Below are positions 57,901 through 64,000 of a stretch of 64,000 nucleotides of DNA, piece after piece (the stretch's first letter is position 1; each line of letters begins with the position of its first letter). Below the pieces are notes generated by a model. The model made no database searches. It worked only from the letters and a program-made list of their open reading frames with translations, and had not been told where the DNA came from. A program made the position numbers and the translations under genes. Source of the DNA: Plasmopara viticola (Eukaryota; Oomycota; Peronosporomycetes; Peronosporales; Peronosporaceae). The stretch lies in contig MBPM02000039.1 in the NCBI GenBank assembly GCA_001695595.3, positions 638,835-702,834 on the forward strand, read 5' to 3'.

Positions 57901-59874
57901 AAACTGATCCAGCGTTGGCAGGCTAAGACTAGATGCAGTGTCATAAGCAGAGCGCGTAAATTGTATCCTGCATGCGGATGAGCTCAAAGTCAAGAGCCTC
58001 ACCGAGTTAATAGCATGTGAACAAGAATTCTACAGTCGACGCAGCTCTGCTACACCAGTCGGTGTTGCAACCAGCTTTAGCGCTAAAGCCGCGAAATGTT
58101 GGAAATTCGAAGAGCGAGCTCAGAATCGCTACTTAGTTCTAGCAATGTATCTCCTAAAAGCCGAAGAGGGCCCGGAGCGGGAAAACGTAGGGCGTGACAT
58201 CACCATAATACAAATAGCAAGCACCTAAGGAAGTCCTAGTTATAGTCTGTAGTGAGAGATACAAGCTTTGCTCTGGGGAATCTGTATCCGCGATAACCAA
58301 AGTGAGCCACTGCTGTAAGGTATGTGGGGCGACATGTACCTAAAACCACGACCCAATACAAGTACAGCTCTTCGTTCAAAACTACACGGGTTGTAGATCC
58401 TTCAAATGTGGTACTTTCGGTCTCTCCACTAGACCACTCTAAATAGTGAGAATCAGACAACAGCAGAGAAGTATGAAGACGTGGCGCAACAGGATGACAA
58501 ATACTTTCAACAAATGTAACGACTACTTGTCATCGAAGGCGAGTAGTCCAGCGAGCTACAAAGACGACGGTGGAAGGGGTTGGAAAAGCGAGTGCAAACA
58601 AGACGACTGCAAAGCATTAAGAGAGGTTTGGGGCGAAGGACTACGAACAAATGGGGCCTGTGCGGTGTCACGAGTGTAGCCTTTTTCGGACAAGTGCGCA
58701 GTCGACGATTAATTTAGAAGTATGATGCATACTGGTGTACAAGACACAAGGAGACTTTGATGAGAAGCCCGCTTTTCACATAAAATGTCAGCTTTATATA
58801 TGTCTTTAAAGATATACCATTTCTCACATTAAATGTGTATGTACTCTAGCATTCATTTGGCACCAGCGTAGTTCTCTATAGTATGGCTATATTTGTGTCT
58901 GCTTAAACACACTAACAAGTAGCTTTACAAACTTGGACATTGGCAGGCAAAAACCTCCGCCCGACGTCAGTAAAAGAAGGTTTTGCTTTGATAACAGCGA
59001 GTGAGCAACACGCATTAAGTTGTAGAATCTAATCGCTTTACTTAAATGTATGTTTCAATTTTAAAAAGAACTGATTGGCGGCGTGTTTGTGCTGGTATTG
59101 CTTGAGCAATGGCCAACAGATGCAAAGAATTAAAAAGCGTATTGAGCGCCGCAATGCGGCACTTTCTGCACCGATGTAGTTCGAAGTCGCATGGAAGGTT
59201 CGCTGCAACTAAGCGGCGCTCAATATATAACGAAAACACATTCTAACCATAAATATAAACAATAACGTATAATGGTAAAGCCGTGACGATTGGAATGTAT
59301 GTGTTAGCGAGGTGAGCATGCCAAATGTGAGCATAAGTCTATGCGGGAGTGCTCATTCAAGCTGCACAATCGCGTAATCGGTCCAACAGAACTTAGTCCT
59401 CGATTGGATAAAATGCGACGACACAACCAAGCGTGATGTGCTCAATATAGGCTATAACTGTGGTGTAGTTGTCGTATTTACTAAAATTGTGGACGTGCTC
59501 ATATTCTTCACCGAACGTCTTTTAGTGTCTAGCCTGGTGAACTAGTGTCAAACTTAAGGCAGGTGAGATTTTCCTTATGATTTATCGTCTTTGTAGTAAA
59601 AATAGAAACTATTCGAGCAGCTTTTAGCTTCCAGTCAATTGGTTATATTATGAGTTTCAGCCGAGATAGCTTATAATTTCTTAAGGATCAATCGTGGAAA
59701 ACTATGTTTAAAGGCTAAATTTAAGCAAATCTGCAGTGCGTCCGTCCACAAATATAGTAGCACCATAGCTAATGATGGCCAACAGCTGCCGTGATGTCCC
59801 GTGTCACATGGATTCTATTTGACCGGTCATTTCACTAGTTGCATGCGATAATTCCAGGACAAGGGCAACTCCAG
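51968..59874. other. Eight-kilobase gene-poor region
   Basis: No intact gene recognised. An ~85-codon open stretch at ~57970-58226 (listed separately) is the best coding trace. Others are a 66-codon plus-strand frame at 56807-57010 (HIVYQSGWSYFGGVGWHGSN) and a frame with one stop at 53540-53776. None could be assigned to a family. Confidence 0.4.
57970..58226 (+). pseudogene. Unassigned coding remnant
   Basis: Open plus-strand stretch without a start codon, reading ERVNCILHADELKVKSLTEL, then ACEQEFYSRRSSATPVG, KCWKFEERAQNRYLVLAMYL and ending DITIIQIAST before TAA. Composition is like a real globular protein. No upstream ATG in frame and a TAA-type break just before it, so it is probably a fragment of a dead gene or transposon. 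Family not recognised. Confidence 0.3.
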
Positions 59875-60181
59875 CTCGGAAAAGGTTGGGGTGACGCCCT
59901 CCTTCCGAGCGCGGGGGCGCGCCTCGGGCAGGTGCTCTCGGGCACCTGCAGGTCTCTAACGAGTCTCACCCTCGACGCGACGGTCTCCAGCACCAGGCCA
60001 CCTGGGCTCTTACTAAGTCAGAGCTAAAAAAAAAATGGAAGACCCTCACGACCTCGGTGCTGGATGCACTGCCCGCTGAACGAGACCCGACGTATGCGGA
60101 CACCACTTTATGCCGTGGACTAGCCAGACTGAGCCTAGCACGTGCATAACTTGGCAACGCGAAAACGTATTACATAACATG
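59875..60181 (+). mobile_element. Short non-autonomous LINE-derived element, copy S4
   Basis: About 300 bp, starting GCTCGGAAAAGGTTGGGG. It has the same three-piece structure; the linker after CAGAGCT is here a plain A run. The 3' end is CGTATTACATAACAT. One short internal deletion (AGCGCGGGGGCGCGCC lacks the CTAAATG found in other copies) makes it the most diverged. No clear target duplication. Confidence 0.8.
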
Positions 60182-60538
60182 ACAGAGAGTTTGCCACAAA
60201 GCCAGTTCTCCTTGACGTTTAAAATACATGTGTTTGTGTCTCTAAAGTCCGGTATGATTGTGCGATCCGTGCGTCTTTCATACCTAGAGTCAGCAAAAAT
60301 TATCGATTAAACATAAGCTGGACATGAGCATTTTCATTAGGCAGCTAGTTGCTAAAAGGTTCCGGATTCCCACTCTTGAGCAGAGTCAGTCCCGATCAGG
60401 CTAGCCGTTCAATGACTGGCTATCCTCCGTGCTTGTAAAGATCGGTACACAGGCGCGGAGCATACTGAACCGAATACTTTAAGTTGTGAGTGAAACGTGA
60501 GTCGCAGGATTTTTTTTCTTTTTCACCAATGCCACTTT
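60182..60538. other. Upstream region of the effector-like gene
   Basis: AT-rich, non-coding, about 350 bp between the short element and the effector-like gene. No other feature seen. Confidence 0.4.
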
Positions 60539-60545
60539 TCATTTT
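60539..60545 (+). promoter_or_regulatory. Possible oomycete initiator element
   Basis: TCATTTT, followed by CCC, fits the YCATTYY-type initiator described for oomycete promoters and lies 33 bp before the ATG of the effector-like gene. Short leaders are usual in this group. The motif is short, so chance occurrence is possible. Confidence 0.3.
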
Positions 60546-60578
60546 CCCTTCCGCTGGTCACCTTAAAAGGCATACGCA

Positions 60579-62165
60579 ATGTCGGCCACTCGCCGTCCTC
60601 GACCGTCTCTGCACAATCTGCTCCTCCTGTGGGCTATCATGCTTGTCGTATGTTCTGCGACTGCGACATCGAGCACCGTGGACACCCAATCCAAAGGACA
60701 CTTTAAGAATTCGACTGCACCCGATGTCCCTGACCGCAACGAGGAGAGGACGCAATGGCGTTGGGTTAAAAGCCTTGTTGAACTCTCCAACAACTTCGAC
60801 AACTTCTTCATCGGTAAATATCCCTTCAAAGCTTCGATGGTCGACGTATATCTAAAGAACACTGGTCTTAACTTTCGAGCACGCGATTCTTTTATGAGCC
60901 AAAAATTTAAAAGAGCTGTCGACAAGGTTCTCATTTTACACTCTGGGAATCACGTACGTGCGCAAAAGGCAATGTTTGAAGGACTGAAACGTGCGACTCG
61001 TGCAGGGGATCGAACAGAAATGTCGTTTGAGCTAGGTCGAACTATTGGGTCGTACAAGCTTGTCGACACTACTTCGACTCCATCAAGCCCAACGATTGCT
61101 AAGACAAAAGGAATTGAGGGACACGTCGAAACGGGTGAGGCGCAAGAAAAACAAATACGTTTCGTTCTTGGGCTTGAACCTCACCTCATTAAGTATTGGG
61201 TCAAACTTAAATTTACGTCCGGACATGTGGGGAAGGGCTTGGAGGTGAACGTCGGTAAGAATGGGATATTCGAGAACCCAAGTTTTCGTGTGTACATCGA
61301 CTATATTACTCATCTTGAGCCGAACGAACTTGTTCGATACGACAAGGTACTGCAGGATTTGCGAGGTTGGTCCATAGCATACTCGTTAAAACCCCTTCCT
61401 GATCGCGTCGTAGCTCAGCACCTTGTTGATGCAGGTGCACCCAACAGAGCGGACGTCGTTGCTACGCGTCTAATGGAGGCACTAGTTCGCGACTGGCGGA
61501 AACGAGGAATGACTCACGATAAGCTGTTTCATGAATTATTGCCACACTTTACTTTCGAGTTAGAAAGCCTTCTCCAAGGACCGCTGAAACTATGGATTGA
61601 GTATTTCGGCGGTACCGAGAATTCAGCGAGTTACAAAATGCTATTTGATACGATTATAGAAAGCGCAGAAAGAAAATCCCTGATGGATAATCGTCGTGAA
61701 CTTGTGTTGCCGCCTTATTTAAAGGATCAACTTATCAGGATGAACAGCAATGTGATGAGAAACCGTATTCAATTCCCTGATACAGCTGCAGAGGATTTGG
61801 CACACAGCTCCAAGCTTTTTCTTCAAGAAGTATTAAGGCACATGAAACGCGATGGCGTGACGGCCGATGAAATGCTCAGTATCCTTGAGATCAGAGAGCT
61901 CAAACACAAGGAACTGTTGGAGAATCCACGTTTGTGGACCTGGATGTCGTTCGTGATTGATAGCTACGGTGATATAAAAAACTTTGAAAGCGCCGACCCG
62001 AAGGAACTTCGCATCATTGCTCTAGTTAAACGAGATGGCAACACCATGTTTGATCATTTGAAGAAACACTTAGATGAGGATGAACTTGTGGCATTGGTGG
62101 AGGAGGCGATTGGCTGGGATCAACGATTTCATTATCTTTTCGCTTCCAATCTTGCCAGCATGTGA
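60579..62165 (+). CDS. Secreted WY-type effector-like protein with EER motif, no RXLR
   Basis: 528 residues, ATG at 60579. Residues 1-30 form a signal peptide with a leucine-rich core (NLLLLWAIMLVV) and likely cleavage near ATA-TSS. About 25 residues later comes DRNEER (EER at 55-57), the acidic motif that follows RXLR in oomycete effectors; no RXLR or close variant is seen before it. The rest is mostly helical with repeated WY/LWY-like pieces, for example LVRDWRKRGMTHDKLFHELL and KRDGVTADEMLSILEI. Such proteins are secreted into or around the host plant, where they alter host processes; the target here is unknown. The frame stops at TGA 62163-62165, but coding-like sequence of the same type continues in frame. 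It stands alone next to a short LINE-derived element, as is common for effector genes. Confidence 0.75.
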   Translation: MSATRRPRPSLHNLLLLWAIMLVVCSATATSSTVDTQSKGHFKNSTAPDVPDRNEERTQWRWVKSLVELSNNFDNFFIGKYPFKASMVDVYLKNTGLNFRARDSFMSQKFKRAVDKVLILHSGNHVRAQKAMFEGLKRATRAGDRTEMSFELGRTIGSYKLVDTTSTPSSPTIAKTKGIEGHVETGEAQEKQIRFVLGLEPHLIKYWVKLKFTSGHVGKGLEVNVGKNGIFENPSFRVYIDYITHLEPNELVRYDKVLQDLRGWSIAYSLKPLPDRVVAQHLVDAGAPNRADVVATRLMEALVRDWRKRGMTHDKLFHELLPHFTFELESLLQGPLKLWIEYFGGTENSASYKMLFDTIIESAERKSLMDNRRELVLPPYLKDQLIRMNSNVMRNRIQFPDTAAEDLAHSSKLFLQEVLRHMKRDGVTADEMLSILEIRELKHKELLENPRLWTWMSFVIDSYGDIKNFESADPKELRIIALVKRDGNTMFDHLKKHLDEDELVALVEEAIGWDQRFHYLFASNLASM

Positions 62166-62615
62166 GAATCGGCAGGCAAAACGTCTCATGACGTGTTTTC
62201 GCTTCTCGGGCTGCATGTTCCCGTCGAAATTTTACTTACGATGGATAGTTTTCCTCTCTGGTTTAATTTTGTCACTGAAACTTCACAGAATGAAGTCATA
62301 GCGACCTTGGAGATGCACCAGATACTAAAAGTGATGTATGACAAGGAATCGACTCTAAGGCCTGAGATACAAAGACCGAATTTCGATAATGTGATCAAAA
62401 ACGCAATGAGTGTGACTGTGGGTACTAGACCCAAGCTGTGCCAATGCATCAGTAAGTTGTGGTGTGTGGACCTGCTCAATAAAGGTAATGAGGCTGTGCG
62501 CTACCACATTCATGAAGATTGGATGAAAGATTTTCTTGCCGATTACCTTACGACTCATCAAAGAGTCCGGTATAGAAAGAAGCTAAGAGTTTCATTGCCT
62601 GCAGGCTTTAGCTGA
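62166..62615 (+). pseudogene. In-frame continuation of the effector-like gene after a TGA
   Basis: 149 further sense codons and a final TGA in exactly the same frame as 60579-62165. The first residues after the stop, AGKTSHDVFSLLGL, look like the Y-motif region of a WY unit, so the stop falls inside a repeat unit. A further helical segment follows (EDWMKDFLADYLTTH). Simplest reading: a nonsense mutation shortened a longer protein. Stop-codon readthrough or a base-call error is possible. No ATG-led independent gene with a signal peptide starts here. Confidence 0.6.
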
Positions 62616-64000
62616 TGCATAGAAGTTAATACATTTCATCCCTGTCATTGGGCGTCTTTATTAATCGTGTTTGTTTACCTTGTAAATTCCAAGCAGCCTC
62701 TCACGCACGATCTTTAAATGTGGCTCGACCGCGACGGCATACGTGCCATGACAATAGTAGTCCTGTTGTTGACTTTCACCAATCTATCTGGGCATTCAAC
62801 TTGCTGTTTGCCATGTGCCGCTTACGCTATAAAGATCATGGAGTCTTGAGTACTAAGCTAGCGCTGTGCGTAGTACGTAATGTTTATACCTGAACAAAGA
62901 ATTCGAGACAAGGATGCTTCATATGACACGCACGCGAATGCAGTGCTATGCCAGTAGCGTAAGACCACGTTAATTGTGCAAGACGTCGAGACCCACAAGG
63001 GGACCTCCTCAATATATTATCCAGTATATGAAGCCATACAGCCTTGCTTCGTGGGTTTAACAGACGGTGGTCGATGAACAAGCGCGATATTTAAAAGTGT
63101 GTCACTACCATTAAGTTTAATGCAGGTACTCAACAATTGCAGCATCTACAGCGACTAAAATGAGCAGTGTATCGTGAGACCTTCCAGCGCTTGCAAGTAA
63201 CCGCCTGACCTCTGTCAAAAGTGTTGGCCTTTGTGCCCAAGTTTATGGTCTTAAAGGCTCCGCACGACAGAATATTCAATTACGTGTTTATTATGAGTCC
63301 GTAGATCAAATACAAAAAAAATGTGCTACAAAGCCAAAATTTGGACCCAATAGTCACTCAATTAATATCTCTAAATTAACGAATAGATTGAGCACGTGAC
63401 ACGAATGTAAAAGCGGTGAAGTCCCCTGTAAATACTAAGTAGATAATCAAAATCTAGAGTTAGGAGGAACAACATGTAAGTGTGACAGTGTCTTTTACAG
63501 AGAAAACATGCAGAATTATGAAAGATTCTCCGGCAAAAAACCGTCATCTATCCCGGATCGACAAGCGCAATAGAATGAAATTTAGAGACTGCTTGGTTAT
63601 GGCAATTTTCAACTTGTTTTTTTAGACTGCTTTGTTATGGCAATTTTCTAACTAAATTTTCTTTTACTATACTATTGTATATGTACTAAATTCATATCTG
63701 AATGTAGGCAAGGTATACATTATCCCAATATATTTCGAATTAACTCAAATATTGGGTGCGCCAACCTTCAAAGCTTCTCTAAAAAATAGCTTTAAAAGAA
63801 CGCTCTTGCAAAATTCGCTTGGCATTGAGATAGCGAAGATGCCTCAAATTAGAGACATTAAAGTCGAAAAGGCTTTGTCTGTCGAATTTAAGCCATAAAA
63901 AGTGTAAACTCTTTATCAGTCTCACTGACTACGTAAACTTTCACCCGCCAAGACAGGGAAGTCTATGACGATTTCGTCAACGCTAGGGACTCATGTTAGA
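62616..64000. other. Intergenic region to window end
   Basis: AT-rich, no gene recognised. Near 63595-63650 the words AGACTGCTTGGTTATGGCAA and AGACTGCTTTGTTATGGCAA form a short local duplication. Confidence 0.4.

Noticed and set aside
1..64000. CRISPR arrays, operons, ribosome binding sites and rRNA genes
   Set aside because: None seen. The DNA is eukaryotic, with spliced genes and retrotransposons, and no regularly spaced repeats or rRNA-like sequence was noticed.

Overview
The window looks like a Peronosporales oomycete genome (Phytophthora or a downy mildew). The signs are: a secreted effector-like gene with an EER motif but no RXLR; very short introns (54-63 bp); compact host genes isolated in long AT-rich, repeat-filled intergenic DNA; and Ty1/copia, LINE and SINE insertions in many states of decay. 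Species cannot be fixed from sequence alone.

Layout. 1-3828: two tandem copies of a fascin-like beta-trefoil gene (minus strand) separated by an internally deleted LINE; the block ends at a 10-N gap (3829-3838) and is present again, almost base for base, at 20814-24642. 3839-4137: first of four ~300-bp LINE-derived short elements. 5028-14191: a very large trithorax/KMT2-type histone methyltransferase gene (many PHD fingers, bromodomain, extended PHD, FYRN, FYRC, SET, post-SET). Its last 7.7 kb is one clean frame, but its first 1.4 kb is broken by at least seven frame changes. 14192-20619: gene-poor, with the wreck of a zinc-knuckle/OTU element near 18.7-19.3 kb. 24643-32425: gene-poor, two short LINE-derived elements (26.0 and 29.3 kb). 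32426-37022: a decayed Ty1/copia retrotransposon with 146/144-bp LTRs that carries a recognisable tRNA-Ser(CGA) gene between Gag and protease. 37023-38241: a long hairpin bracketed by direct repeats. 38242-39326: Rab geranylgeranyltransferase alpha subunit (3 exons, minus). 40765-42848: a mitochondrial-looking CBS-PP2C fusion (5 exons, plus), converging on an acidic protein gene (42926-44101, minus). 48958-49271: a tRNA-derived SINE with a 17-bp target-site duplication. 50348-51967: secreted GH30 glucosylceramidase (minus). 51968-59874: gene-poor. 59875-60181: fourth short LINE-derived element. 60579-62165: secreted WY-type effector-like protein whose frame continues for 149 codons after an in-frame TGA.

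The intact host genes act in separate processes: chromatin marking, prenylation of Rab GTPases, mitochondrial protein dephosphorylation, sphingolipid hydrolysis and secretion of a host-directed protein. They do not form an operon-like system. The most unusual items are the tRNA gene embedded in a copia element, the short element family that shares two internal deletions of a LINE, the decayed PHD array joined to an intact KMT2 frame, the CBS-PP2C fusion, and the effector interrupted by a single stop. Several single-base homopolymer differences across the window mean some frameshifts may be consensus errors rather than mutations.
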